The position numbers were made by a program, and so were the translations under genes. Of a stretch of DNA of 64,000 nt, positions 43,234 to 52,482 are shown piece by piece. The stretch covers positions 51,013-115,012 of the forward strand of contig JANOCT010000043.1 of the NCBI GenBank assembly GCA_031412335.1. The letters are read 5' to 3'. Position 1 is the first letter of the stretch. Each line of letters starts with the position of its first letter. The notes beneath the pieces are model-generated. The model made no database searches and was not told the DNA's origin. It worked only from the letters and a program-made list of their open reading frames with translations. Source of the stretch: JBBQYA01 sp031412335 (lineage in GTDB: Bacteria > Bacteroidota > Bacteroidia > Sphingobacteriales > Sphingobacteriaceae).

Positions 43234-43778
43234 TCTCCTTTTTTTAATCTAATTAATTTATAAATCCTTATGCCCAACATTAACAACAAACCTAAGGTAA
43301 TTAAACCTAAAACTCCATAAACCCAACTAACAGCAGTTTTCAAAACAACTAAAAACACGATTGCAACTAAAAATAAAGTTGCCAATTCATTCCAAATCCT
43401 AAAAAAAGTTGAATTACGTTTGTTTATGTCATGTTTAAACTGCTTGATAAAATAAGTGCAGACAAAATGATAAGCGACTAATAAAAATACGAAACCCAAT
43501 TTAACGTGCATCCATGGCTGTTGCAACCAATATGGTGCAAGATATAACATCCAAAAACCTGTGATCAATGTTAAAACCATCGCAGGATTTCCAATAATTG
43601 ACCATAATCGGTTTTCCATTATTTTATATTGCGCACTTAAAATACGCTGATCTGGTTCTGCTTTTTGCATTGCTTCTGTATGGTAAACAAAAAGGCGTAC
43701 AATGTAAAATAAAGCAGCAAACCAGCTTACTAAAAATACTAAATGAACGGATTTTATGATGGAATACAGATCGGACAT
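43230..43778 (-). CDS. hemJ: Protoporphyrinogen IX oxidase HemJ family (CopD/UPF0093)
   Basis: The 182-residue membrane protein has about four to five hydrophobic spans. It opens with the HemJ signature IIKSVHLVFLVSWFAALFYIVRLFVYH, with the conserved histidine at 12, and has PWMHVKLGFVFLLVAYH. Family knowledge: HemJ oxidises protoporphyrinogen IX to protoporphyrin IX in bacteria that lack HemG and HemY. The haem operon 2 kb upstream supports this role over a copper one. It sits between an SDR gene (29 bases) and a beta-barrel gene (four-base overlap). Confidence 0.85.
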   Translation of the reverse strand: MSDLYSIIKSVHLVFLVSWFAALFYIVRLFVYHTEAMQKAEPDQRILSAQYKIMENRLWSIIGNPAMVLTLITGFWMLYLAPYWLQQPWMHVKLGFVFLLVAYHFVCTYFIKQFKHDINKRNSTFFRIWNELATLFLVAIVFLVVLKTAVSWVYGVLGLITLGLLLMLGIRIYKLIRLKKGE

Positions 43779-43807
43779 GAATCCTGTTTAGCTTTACTAT
43801 TATGTAT

Positions 43808-44740
43808 TTATTTATTTCCTCTTAAACTTTCAACCACCTGTTTTACAGCCATTTCATTCGTAGTTGGTGTGAAATTAAAATGCTTATTAAATTTAGAACT
43901 ATCGAAAAAATAATCCCGATCATATTGATAAAGCATTTCATGAGTTTCACGCAAAATAGGAATAAATAAACCTAAGATTTTTATTCCCCAAGCCGGAAGC
44001 GTAGTAAAACTGTTATCTGCTTTCATTTCTTTAGCAAATAACTGAATCCATTGTTCACCCGTAATTTTTTCACCAGAAGTAGGCAAATTCCATATTTGGC
44101 TATATGCATCTTCTGTATTACCCAGCATGGCAAACCCTTTTGCCATATCAGGTGTGTAGCCACAATTATGAATTACTTTAGCATTACAAAACCATTGTGC
44201 CTTTTTACCTTTTTCCAAATTATTATAAATCAAATTCATAATAATGCTGGTTCTGCCCAAATCGCTAAAAAAGTCTGCAGATCTGGCAATTATAGCTTTT
44301 AAACCTTTTTTATCTATTGCGTCCAGAATTAATCGATCTACTTCTGCACGTGTTTCTCCTTTTTTACTGCATGCACTTACTGGCGAACTTTCTGTAATAT
44401 GTTTCACATTATCTCCACCAATGGCATATACATTATCAAAAAAAACTAGCTTAACATTAAATTTAAGGCAGGCATCAATAACATTTTTAATAAAAACTGG
44501 CCATAGCTCTTTCCATATTTTAGTAACATACGGAAAACCAACTACCACATAAACGATTTCACTTCCTTCAATTACCCTGAAAACTTCATCCCTAATTGTT
44601 AAATCAGCAGAAACCAACTCATCGGTTAAATTTACTTTTTGAGGGTTTCTACTTACTAATCTGATTTTATCGGTGTAGGATGGTAATGCCTTAGCAAGTT
44701 CAACCCCTATTGCACCGCCAGCTCCGAGTATTGTTTGCAT
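43808..44740 (-). CDS. NAD(P)-dependent epimerase/dehydratase-like protein (extended SDR)
   Basis: The 310-residue protein opens with a Rossmann nucleotide site, TILGAGGAIGVELAKALPSY, followed by RLVSRNPQKV and VYVVVGFPYVTKIW. The middle has DNVYAIGGDNVKHITESSP and RAEVDRLILDAIDKKGLKAIIARSADFF. The canonical YxxxK is not clear, so catalysis as a true dehydrogenase is uncertain. The layout fits NmrA- or atypical SDR-type proteins acting on a nucleotide-linked or small substrate. It heads the unit that includes hemJ. Confidence 0.85.
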   Translation of the reverse strand: MQTILGAGGAIGVELAKALPSYTDKIRLVSRNPQKVNLTDELVSADLTIRDEVFRVIEGSEIVYVVVGFPYVTKIWKELWPVFIKNVIDACLKFNVKLVFFDNVYAIGGDNVKHITESSPVSACSKKGETRAEVDRLILDAIDKKGLKAIIARSADFFSDLGRTSIIMNLIYNNLEKGKKAQWFCNAKVIHNCGYTPDMAKGFAMLGNTEDAYSQIWNLPTSGEKITGEQWIQLFAKEMKADNSFTTLPAWGIKILGLFIPILRETHEMLYQYDRDYFFDSSKFNKHFNFTPTTNEMAVKQVVESLRGNK

Positions 44741-44780
44741 TGTACAATTGATTAAAAATTTAAAGTATGCAAAATTTAAA

Positions 44781-44936
44781 TTATTTTCCTAACTCGATAG
44801 TTGAATGTGAAATTATAAAATGATTTGAAGGTCCTGATCTCGAATTTATTAGGTTTTCTATTTTTATTTCATTTATTACCAGCTTTTCAATTTCTCTCAA
44901 ATCAACATTATTATAATTTTCTATTCGAATCTCTAA
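44781..44936 (-). other. Open frame continuing past the stop of the beta-barrel gene
   Basis: After the TAA at 44937-44939 the same frame stays open for 51 codons and ends at TAA 44781-44783. The deduced text includes NNVDLREIEKLVINEIKIEN and GPSNHFIISHSTIELGK. A TTG near 44898 could start a 39-residue peptide. The upstream barrel already has a natural end (FAYRIIK). It may be chance, a small gene or a gene remnant. Confidence 0.2.
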
Positions 44937-45662
44937 TTATTTTATAATCCTATATGCGAAAGTTAATGAAGCTCCAAAATTTGATAATCCAGAAATTCCA
45001 AAATTATTCGATGTATTATCATTAGAATTTGTATTAATTATATTTGACGTATTATTAGAATTTTTTGATTCTGACTTTGACTTTGAATAACCATAATAAA
45101 TGTTTGGAGCCAACTCCGCATAAATTAAAAACGCTGGACTAACGTTATAATAACCACCCAAATTTATACCAATGTTTGGGGATAAATTTTGATTTTCGCT
45201 TTTACTAAAATTAGTACTATTATATCCTGGATTACTTATACCAATAAATGTATTTGTTACTTCATTTTTTGAATAAGAATAATCAAATCCCAAAGAATAT
45301 CCAAAAAACAAACCAAATTTATCAGTAACCTTTTTTAGATTTAATATACTAAACTCTCCTCCTACATTAAAACTTACAGGAATTTTACTCTCAGTATTTG
45401 ACAATGTTGTATTACTGGGTATAGAATCCTGACTTACAGTTTGACTACCCTTTGCTTCATCATTTGTAGACTGCCCACTAATTGTGCCTGTCATACGATA
45501 AATTCTATTTTCATTTCCCCATCTATGTTGTAAAGAGAAACTATTTAGACTGTTAAGACCTACTCCATATTCCAAAATTTTAGCAGGTTCATTTTGAGCA
45601 AAAGCTGATGCATAATTAAATAAAAGTGCCAGTGCAATAATCTTGATTGATTTTATTTTCAT
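44937..45662 (-). CDS. Small outer-membrane beta-barrel protein, family unknown
   Basis: The 241-residue protein has a signal peptide (KSIKIIALALLFNYASAFAQ) and a beta-rich body with Ser/Asn-rich loops, for example SKSKSESKNSNNTSNIINTN. Strand patterns such as FGLFFGYSLGFDYSYSK and the end GASLTFAYRIIK suit an outer-membrane barrel. Function is unknown. It lies 176 bases after hemE on the same strand with no clear terminator between, so read-through from the haem operon is possible but unproven. Confidence 0.65.
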   Translation of the reverse strand: MKIKSIKIIALALLFNYASAFAQNEPAKILEYGVGLNSLNSFSLQHRWGNENRIYRMTGTISGQSTNDEAKGSQTVSQDSIPSNTTLSNTESKIPVSFNVGGEFSILNLKKVTDKFGLFFGYSLGFDYSYSKNEVTNTFIGISNPGYNSTNFSKSENQNLSPNIGINLGGYYNVSPAFLIYAELAPNIYYGYSKSKSESKNSNNTSNIINTNSNDNTSNNFGISGLSNFGASLTFAYRIIK

Positions 45663-45838
45663 GATTTTGTGTTTTTCTGTTTAAGGATGTTTAGGTTTTT
45701 TATATTCAAGTAAAATAGAACGGTGAAAGATAATTAAAAAGTGTAATCGATACTGACAAAAAATATGTTATTTCAATTACACATTTCTTTCAAAACAATA
45801 CTCTTACATTTTATAAAATCAAAAAGAAAATAAATTTT

Positions 45839-46864
45839 CTAATACTCAAACTCTCTTACAACCTCAAAAGCATACTGAACATTTTCAAACGGAATATCAG
45901 GCATAATGCCATGACCAAGGTTGAAAATAAATCCATTCTCTCCACGCATATCTTCAAAAAGTTTATGAATTCTTTTTTTGATTACTGCTTTATCTGCATA
46001 TAAAATATGTGGGTCCAGATTACCTTGCACCGCTATATTTTCAGGTAACGATTTTTTAATGGTTAATAAATCAGCATTCCAATCAACAGAAATTACATCA
46101 GGTTTTGAATCAGCCATTAAAGGTGCAAAAACTGAACTTCCCTTACAAAAGGATATAACGGGTACATTATTTCTGGTTAATCTACTAATTATTTGCACAT
46201 TATATTGATGAGAAAACTCTTTATAATCATCCCAACTTAAAGCTAATGCCCAACTATCAAATAATTGAACAGCATCAACACCAGCAGCAATTTGCATATT
46301 TAAATAATCAACAGTTACATCAGCAATTTTTTGCAATAAAATATGTGCTAATGCTGGTTGGTTATGAATAAAAAGTTTTGTCAATTTAAAATCTTTTGAT
46401 GATTTACCTTCTACTAAATAACTCATTACTGTAAATGGAGCACCAGCAAAACCTATTAATGGTAATTTATTATTTAGTTCAATTTTCACCATTTTAATCA
46501 TGTCTTTAACATAAGCTAAAGATATTTCTACATCAGGTATAATTAATTTCTCTATATCTTGCTTATTTCGAACTGGATTTGCAAACACTGGGCCGACACC
46601 ATTAGTAAATGTAAGTTGCCCTCCCATTGCTTCTGCAGTAACTAAAATATCTGAAAACATAATCGCTGCATCAGTCATTAATAGGTTAACCGGCAAAAGA
46701 GTAACTTCAGTAGCTAACTCAGGTGTTTTGCACATTTCCATAAAAGAATAACGGTTTTTAATATCCCAGTATTCTTTCATAAATCTTCCTGCTTGGCGCA
46801 TCATCCACACTGGAGGACGAGGAGTAGGTTTGCCAAAAGCTGCATCTAAAAATATATGACTCAT
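45839..46864 (-). CDS. hemE: Uroporphyrinogen decarboxylase
   Basis: The 341-residue protein starts with the family signature RPPVWMMRQAGRFMKEY and has FSDILVTAEAMG, GFAGAPFTVMSYLVEG, VQLFDSWA, and GNLDPHILYA. It removes four carboxyl groups from uroporphyrinogen III to give coproporphyrinogen III in the cytoplasm. It is the last gene of the haem operon, 20 bases after the response-regulator gene embedded in that operon. Confidence 0.97.
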   Translation of the reverse strand: MSHIFLDAAFGKPTPRPPVWMMRQAGRFMKEYWDIKNRYSFMEMCKTPELATEVTLLPVNLLMTDAAIMFSDILVTAEAMGGQLTFTNGVGPVFANPVRNKQDIEKLIIPDVEISLAYVKDMIKMVKIELNNKLPLIGFAGAPFTVMSYLVEGKSSKDFKLTKLFIHNQPALAHILLQKIADVTVDYLNMQIAAGVDAVQLFDSWALALSWDDYKEFSHQYNVQIISRLTRNNVPVISFCKGSSVFAPLMADSKPDVISVDWNADLLTIKKSLPENIAVQGNLDPHILYADKAVIKKRIHKLFEDMRGENGFIFNLGHGIMPDIPFENVQYAFEVVREFEY

Positions 46865-46884
46865 TTAATTAATTTAGTAAATAT

Positions 46885-47577
46885 TTACTCTGTGAATTTA
46901 TAACCCACACCACGAATGGAATGGAAATGTTGTGGTACTTTTGGATCTATTTCAAAGTATTTCCTAAATACCAATATAAAATTATCTATGGTTCTAGTTG
47001 AAGGATATACATCATAATTCCAAACCGTTTCTAAAATTTGTTCTCGAGATACTACATTATTCTTTCGCTCAATTAATAATTTGAGTAACATAGTTTCCTT
47101 TTTCGTAAGACTAAATTCATTATTGGAAGCATCTGTAAATTGAAAATTATCGAAATTTATGTTTTTATCATTTATCTTATAGGTAGATATTAAAGACATT
47201 GTTGACGATGATAAGCTTCTTTTTACCAAGATTCCAACCCTTAGAATTAATTCTTCCAGATTAAAAGGCTTAACCAAATAATCATCTGCCCCTTTTTTAA
47301 GACCCATTACTCGATCTTCAGTTGAATTTTTAGCTGTAAGAAATAAAATAGGAACTTGAGAATTTTCAAGTCGTATTGTTTCACAAACTTGAAAACCGTC
47401 CATCTCTGGGAGCATTACATCTAAAATAATTAAATTGAATCGCTCTTCTTTAAAGGATTTTAGAGCTTTTTTTCCATCTGTTGCTACAGAAACATGATAT
47501 CCCTCTAACTCTAAATTTAATTTAATTGCTTCGAGTAAATGTTCTTCATCTTCTACCAATAATATTCGAGAGATCAT
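46885..47577 (-). CDS. OmpR-family response regulator inside the haem operon
   Basis: The 230-residue protein has a receiver domain with D10-E11, phospho-acceptor D53 in LDVMLPEMDG, T81 and K103. The C-terminal winged-helix DNA-binding domain shows SLTKKETMLLKLLIERKNNVVSREQILETVW and RTIDNFILVFRKYFE followed by IRGVGYKFTE. It overlaps the kinase gene by four bases (ATGA) and precedes hemE by 20 bases. That makes it an integral member of the operon. Feedback control of haem synthesis is an inference from this position; the target sites are not known. Confidence 0.94.
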   Translation of the reverse strand: MISRILLVEDEEHLLEAIKLNLELEGYHVSVATDGKKALKSFKEERFNLIILDVMLPEMDGFQVCETIRLENSQVPILFLTAKNSTEDRVMGLKKGADDYLVKPFNLEELILRVGILVKRSLSSSTMSLISTYKINDKNINFDNFQFTDASNNEFSLTKKETMLLKLLIERKNNVVSREQILETVWNYDVYPSTRTIDNFILVFRKYFEIDPKVPQHFHSIRGVGYKFTE

Positions 47578-48455
47578 ATTAGCGATAAATTTTTATCTTC
47601 GAAAACTGTTCTGAAAATAGTTCCTTTAGGCTCATTATTAAGCACTTTGATACTTGCTTGTTGATTTTGCAGAACTTCTTTTACAATAAATAGTCCTAAC
47701 CCGGTACCTTTAGTTTTTCTAGTATTTTCGTTTCCGATTCGATAAAACTTATTAAATATTTTAAGCTTCTCCGGATCAGTAATTCCATCACCTTGGTCTG
47801 CAACTTCAAATATTATATGATTTTTTAATTTCATTAAACGTACTGCAATTGTTGATGCTTCTGGTGAATATTTCATTGCATTTTCAATTAAATTAGACAC
47901 AACAGAACTCATTGCAAACCGATCTCCATTCAAAATAACATCGCTTTCAAGGCTAGTTTCAATTGTTCTTGATTTGCTTGCATGATTTTTATATCGATTA
48001 ATTATTGCCAGTATTAATTCTGAAAAATTAAAATCCTCTTTAGGAAAAGAATAATTTTTACTGTCAATTCGTGTTGCAATTAGCATGTTTTCAACTAAAT
48101 CATCTAATCTATCAATATCTTGAATGGAATTTGAAATAAACTTTTTTTGTTGTGCTTTATCCAAATCCCTTTTTTCTAACGTTTCAAGATATAACTTAAT
48201 AGCAGCCAAAGGTGACTTGAATTCATGAGTCACAGAAAGTAAAAAATTTTTATGACGATTTTGTAATGCTTCTTCATCACCAATTGCTTTTCGCATTCTG
48301 TAAGCAGCAAAAAGCAATAATGACAAAAATACTGCCCCTTCTCCAACAATCATCATCCACTTTTCTTTTTGCAATTCGACTAATAAAAATGCCCACCAGC
48401 AAAACTGAGCAAAAACATAACCTACAATTAAATAAAAAATAGTTAATGGTTTCAT
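47574..48455 (-). CDS. Membrane histidine kinase inside the haem operon
   Basis: The 293-residue protein has two N-terminal membrane spans (about 5-27 and 35-52) with only a short loop between, so there is almost no external sensor domain. The phospho-acceptor is H77 in SVTHEFKSPLAAIKLY. The ATPase domain has NLIENAMKYSP, VADQGDGI and GTGLGLFIVKEV. It overlaps hemL upstream and the response-regulator gene downstream by four bases each. The minimal sensor suggests detection within the membrane or of an internal cue, for example porphyrin, redox or envelope state; this is inference. Confidence 0.93.
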   Translation of the reverse strand: MKPLTIFYLIVGYVFAQFCWWAFLLVELQKEKWMMIVGEGAVFLSLLLFAAYRMRKAIGDEEALQNRHKNFLLSVTHEFKSPLAAIKLYLETLEKRDLDKAQQKKFISNSIQDIDRLDDLVENMLIATRIDSKNYSFPKEDFNFSELILAIINRYKNHASKSRTIETSLESDVILNGDRFAMSSVVSNLIENAMKYSPEASTIAVRLMKLKNHIIFEVADQGDGITDPEKLKIFNKFYRIGNENTRKTKGTGLGLFIVKEVLQNQQASIKVLNNEPKGTIFRTVFEDKNLSLI

Positions 48456-49822
48456 CGTTCAAAAACTTTATCAAGCGAATCAAAAATAGCTCTTTTTGCA
48501 ATTTCTAACTCAACTTTACTATGTGCTTGAGATACAAATCCAACCTCATAGCCAGAAGGACCTAAATAAATTCCTCTATTTAACAATTCGCGGTGCATTA
48601 TCTTAAATTTCTCCATGCTCGAATGTTCAATATCTTCAGATCGCGTTATTTCATTTTTATCAGTAAAGGCAAACCAAAAAATAGATCCAATGCTAAAAAC
48701 TTTAAAGGAATAACTTTTTGCTGCTGCAAAACGATTAATTGCAGCAACAAAATCACTGGTACGAGTATTTAATTCTTTATAAAATCCCATTCTTAGCAAT
48801 TCAGTAAGTTGCGCAATTCCTGCAGACATTGCTACCGGATTTCCAGATAGCGTACCAGCTTGATAAACAGCACCATCTGGAGAAATAAATGCCATAATTT
48901 TATTACTAGCACCATAGCAACCAACCGGTAAACCACCACCAATAATTTTTCCATATGTAATTATATCAGGTGCAATATTATAATACCCAGCTGCACCTTC
49001 AAAACCAACTCTGAAACCAGATATAACTTCATCAAAAACTAATAGAATATTATTTTTTGTGCAAATATCCCGCAGAAATTGCAAATATTCAATGCTTTGT
49101 AATATCAACCCATTATTTGCAGGAATGGGTTCAATTATAATACATGCGATTTCATCTTTATAATCAGCAATAGCTTTTTCTACAGCCTCTTTATCATTTA
49201 ATGAAAGTACAATTGTTTCTTTAGCAACTGAATCTGGTATTCCAGCAGATGAGGTTTCACCCAAAGTAACCAAGCCTGAACCAGCTTTAACTAATAAAGA
49301 ATCAAGATGGCCATGATAACACCCTTCAAACTTTACAATCTTGTTTTTTCCAGTAAATCCTCTTGCCAATCGGATTGCCGACATTACTGCTTCTGTACCA
49401 GAACTCGTAAAGCGAATTTTTTCAATGAATTTATTATTTTTTAAAATCAATTCCGCTAATTCGTTTTCCAAAGGTGTTGGAGCACCAAAGGACATACCAT
49501 TCGCAATATTTCTGGTTACATTTTCGCGAATTTTAGGATGATTATGACCTAAGATTAATGGCCCCCAAGAACAACAAAAATCAATAAACTTATTTCCATC
49601 AGCATCCCATAAAAATGGGCCATCTCCACGAGTAATAAATAATGGAGTTCCTGAAACAGATTTAAATGCACGTACAGGAGAATTTACTCCGCCAGGGAAA
49701 TATGATTTCGCTTTTGCAAATAGCTCTGCAGATTTACTTCTGGAAATATCTGGCTTATCAGTTGTAGATAAAGGTCTCTCCAGTTCAGTTGTTGTAAATA
49801 TTTTCTTTAAATTTTCAAGCAT
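48452..49822 (-). CDS. hemL: Glutamate-1-semialdehyde 2,1-aminomutase
   Basis: The 456-residue protein has FPGGVNSPVRAFKSV, TSSGTEAVMSAIRLARGFTGKNKIVKFEGCYHGH, VFDEVISGFRVG and the PLP lysine K292 in TYGKIIGGGLPVG. It makes 5-aminolaevulinate from glutamate-1-semialdehyde, the product of HemA. It is about 30 residues longer than usual at the N-terminus (before SRSKSAELFAKAK); no later start codon is available. It overlaps the kinase gene by four bases. Confidence 0.97.
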   Translation of the reverse strand: MLENLKKIFTTTELERPLSTTDKPDISRSKSAELFAKAKSYFPGGVNSPVRAFKSVSGTPLFITRGDGPFLWDADGNKFIDFCCSWGPLILGHNHPKIRENVTRNIANGMSFGAPTPLENELAELILKNNKFIEKIRFTSSGTEAVMSAIRLARGFTGKNKIVKFEGCYHGHLDSLLVKAGSGLVTLGETSSAGIPDSVAKETIVLSLNDKEAVEKAIADYKDEIACIIIEPIPANNGLILQSIEYLQFLRDICTKNNILLVFDEVISGFRVGFEGAAGYYNIAPDIITYGKIIGGGLPVGCYGASNKIMAFISPDGAVYQAGTLSGNPVAMSAGIAQLTELLRMGFYKELNTRTSDFVAAINRFAAAKSYSFKVFSIGSIFWFAFTDKNEITRSEDIEHSSMEKFKIMHRELLNRGIYLGPSGYEVGFVSQAHSKVELEIAKRAIFDSLDKVFER

Positions 49823-49841
49823 ATTATTATTAAAACTTTTA

Positions 49842-50816
49842 TTAGCTATTTAGCCAATTATTTGCCAATATATCGTGTGCATGGTAGGTAATAATTATAC
49901 CAGCTCCAGAGCGAACAAACGCATACATGTTTTCCATCACAATTTTCTTTTCATCAATCCAACCGTTTTGCGCCGCCGCCTTCACCATACTATACTCACC
50001 AGATACATTATAACAAGCGACTGGTAAATTTGTATTCTCACGTACCGACTTAATTATATCTAAATAAGCTAGAGCTGGTTTAACCATAAGTATATCAGCA
50101 CCTTCTAACTCATCCATATTTGCCTCTATAATTGCTTCTTTACTATTTCGAAAATCCATTTGATACGATTTGCGGTCTCCTTTGCCTGGTGCGGAATCTG
50201 CTGCTTCTCGAAATGGACCATAGTAAGCAGAAGCAAATTTGACCGAATACGACATTATTAACGTGTTTTCAAATCCGTAGTTATCAAGCATTTCACGAAT
50301 AGCTCCTACTCTTCCGTCCATCATATCAGAAGGTGCAACCATATCTGCACCTGCTTGAGCATGACTTAAAGCCATTTTTGCTAAAACATCTAACGTTTTA
50401 TCATTGACAACGTACTCGTTTTCTAAAATACCACAATGCCCGTGAGTTGTGTAAGCACAAGCACATATATCTGTTATTATCAATAACTGATCTCCAAATT
50501 CTTTTCTTAATTCAGCAACTGCAGTTGCTATAATTGAACTTGCAGAATAAGAAGTACTTGCATTTTCAGTTTTAGCTTCACCCACTCCAAATAATAAAAT
50601 TTTATTTAACCCCAGATTTAATTGAATGGCAACATCCTTAATTAGTTCATCACTAGAAAAGTGGTAAATACCTGGCATAGAATCTATAGCATGTTTAATT
50701 CCATTGCCAGCAACTACAAAATATGGGTAAATAAACATATCTGCCGAAAGCCTATTTTCTGCAACCATTTCTCTTATAATGGAATTCTTTCGTAAACGTC
50801 TAGGTCTGCTTATCAT
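49842..50816 (-). CDS. hemB: Porphobilinogen synthase (delta-aminolaevulinate dehydratase)
   Basis: The 324-residue protein has the cysteine-containing metal motif ICACAYTTHGHCGI, the two active-site lysines in SYSVKFASAYYGPFREA and ILMVKPALAYLDI, and DMMDGRVGAIR. It joins two 5-aminolaevulinate molecules to porphobilinogen. The cysteine motif indicates a zinc-dependent type. It sits three bases after hemCD and 19 bases before hemL. Confidence 0.97.
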   Translation of the reverse strand: MISRPRRLRKNSIIREMVAENRLSADMFIYPYFVVAGNGIKHAIDSMPGIYHFSSDELIKDVAIQLNLGLNKILLFGVGEAKTENASTSYSASSIIATAVAELRKEFGDQLLIITDICACAYTTHGHCGILENEYVVNDKTLDVLAKMALSHAQAGADMVAPSDMMDGRVGAIREMLDNYGFENTLIMSYSVKFASAYYGPFREAADSAPGKGDRKSYQMDFRNSKEAIIEANMDELEGADILMVKPALAYLDIIKSVRENTNLPVACYNVSGEYSMVKAAAQNGWIDEKKIVMENMYAFVRSGAGIIITYHAHDILANNWLNS

Positions 50817-50819
50817 TAA

Positions 50820-52466
50820 TTATTTACATTTAAATATGGCCTCAGCTATACCAAAATCATCAGTTGTTCTACAAATTATCGGCTCATAAATACCGTTTTC
50901 ATGCAATTTTTTTGCCGTGCTTTTTCCAATTGATATTACCTTTTGCGTAGATTCAATATCGTTTTTTTCTAGATATGCCATAACATTAGATGGACTAGTG
51001 AAAATAAAAACATCGGGCATGTTTTCCAATTTAACGGGATTGGGAACGGTATCGTAAATTTCAATTTCTATAATCTGATTTTCTTTCAATTCTTTCTGAA
51101 TACTACGTAAAGATTGCTTCCCAATTGGAAATAAAACAGTTTCATCAGTACATAGTTTTGCAAATTCAATCCCAGCTTGTTGAGGATCATTTCCTGTTCC
51201 TTCAAAATCAACTGAAAACCCAAGTTCCTTGATTCGAAAAGCAGTTGAAGCTCCAATACATCCAATTTTAATGCTAGAAGGTATTTGGATTTCATATTCA
51301 ATAAAATAATCAATTGTATTTTTACTGCTAAAAAAAATCCAATTGCTAAGTTCCAAACTTCTTATAATACTTTCTCTATTATTTATAATTTTATCAAATT
51401 TAATAAATGGAATAGCAGATAAAGTAAAATTCATGGATAATGCTATTCGACTTAAAAAACTAGTTGGGCTCTCATTTCTGGTAATTAAAACAGATGAAAT
51501 TGTAGAAATCTTTTCATAATTATTTACGATCATTTCTGCCGCACCATCCAGACTATCAATGAATTGAAATTGGCGTATTGGTACATCATTAGCTGAATCG
51601 GCTTTTGAAATAAAAACCTCATAACCATGATCAACTTCCTTACAATAAACACCTAAAGGCATGTGGCAACCACCTTCAAACAGGTTTAAAACTTTTCTTT
51701 CAACGCTAATTTCTTTCTGCACTTTTTTATTATTTATGGTTTGCAAAGCCAAAAATAAATTTTGATTTTTTTCATTTATCTGCAAAGCCAAAACACCTTG
51801 AGCTGGAGAGGGAATAAATATTTCTGGCTTTAATTCAATCTTTTCAAATTCAGATAGATCGAGATTTAAACGAATTACACCAGCGGAGGCAAGCATTATC
51901 GCATCATATTCTCCATTTCTAAGCTTGGCAATTCTGGTAGGTACATTTCCACGAATATCTTTTAAAATTAAGTCAGACCTAGATGCTAAAACTTGGGCTT
52001 TTCTTCTTGCAGAAGAAGAACCAAAAACAGCATTTTCTTTAAGTTTCCATTGTTTTTTTTCATCAACAGATGATTTTCTAATCAAAATCATATCCGATGG
52101 ATTTTCACGATCCGAAACCGCTGCAATCATTAAACCAGGAGGCGAATTAGTTGGTAAATCCTTGTGTGAATGAACAGCCAAATCAATCGTTCCAGCTAAT
52201 AATTCTTCTTCTAATTCTTTTGTAAAAAAACCTTTTCCTTCTAATTTATCTAAACTCAAATGCTGAATTTTATCGCCTTGAGTTTTAATAATTTTAATAA
52301 ATGATTCAATTCCTTGTTGTTTCAATAATGCTGAAACATGATATGCTTGCCAAAGCGCCAAATCACTCCCTCTTGAACCAATAATTATGGATTTAACGAG
52401 TTGATTAAATGAATTTTCTTGAGAAATGAGAGTTGATTCGGAATCCATTGAGCTGAGCGGCTGCAA
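50820..52466 (-). CDS. hemCD: Fused hydroxymethylbilane synthase and uroporphyrinogen-III synthase
   Basis: The 548-residue protein carries two enzymes in one chain. Residues about 28-320 are HemC: IIIGSRGSDLALWQAYHV, VHSHKDLPT, GSSSARRKAQ and the dipyrromethane-cofactor cysteine C267 in EGGCHMPLGVYC. Residues about 330-548 are HemD (HEM4 fold): SSVLITRNESPTSFLSRIA, IFFSSKNTIDYF, GIGAST-type KIGCIGASTAF and VFIFTSPSNVMAYL. Fusion would pass the unstable hydroxymethylbilane directly to the cyclising domain. There is no internal stop or frameshift between the parts. A 27-residue N-terminal extension precedes HemC. Confidence 0.94.
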   Translation of the reverse strand: MQPLSSMDSESTLISQENSFNQLVKSIIIGSRGSDLALWQAYHVSALLKQQGIESFIKIIKTQGDKIQHLSLDKLEGKGFFTKELEEELLAGTIDLAVHSHKDLPTNSPPGLMIAAVSDRENPSDMILIRKSSVDEKKQWKLKENAVFGSSSARRKAQVLASRSDLILKDIRGNVPTRIAKLRNGEYDAIMLASAGVIRLNLDLSEFEKIELKPEIFIPSPAQGVLALQINEKNQNLFLALQTINNKKVQKEISVERKVLNLFEGGCHMPLGVYCKEVDHGYEVFISKADSANDVPIRQFQFIDSLDGAAEMIVNNYEKISTISSVLITRNESPTSFLSRIALSMNFTLSAIPFIKFDKIINNRESIIRSLELSNWIFFSSKNTIDYFIEYEIQIPSSIKIGCIGASTAFRIKELGFSVDFEGTGNDPQQAGIEFAKLCTDETVLFPIGKQSLRSIQKELKENQIIEIEIYDTVPNPVKLENMPDVFIFTSPSNVMAYLEKNDIESTQKVISIGKSTAKKLHENGIYEPIICRTTDDFGIAEAIFKCK

Positions 52467-52482
52467 AATTGATTTGCGAAGC

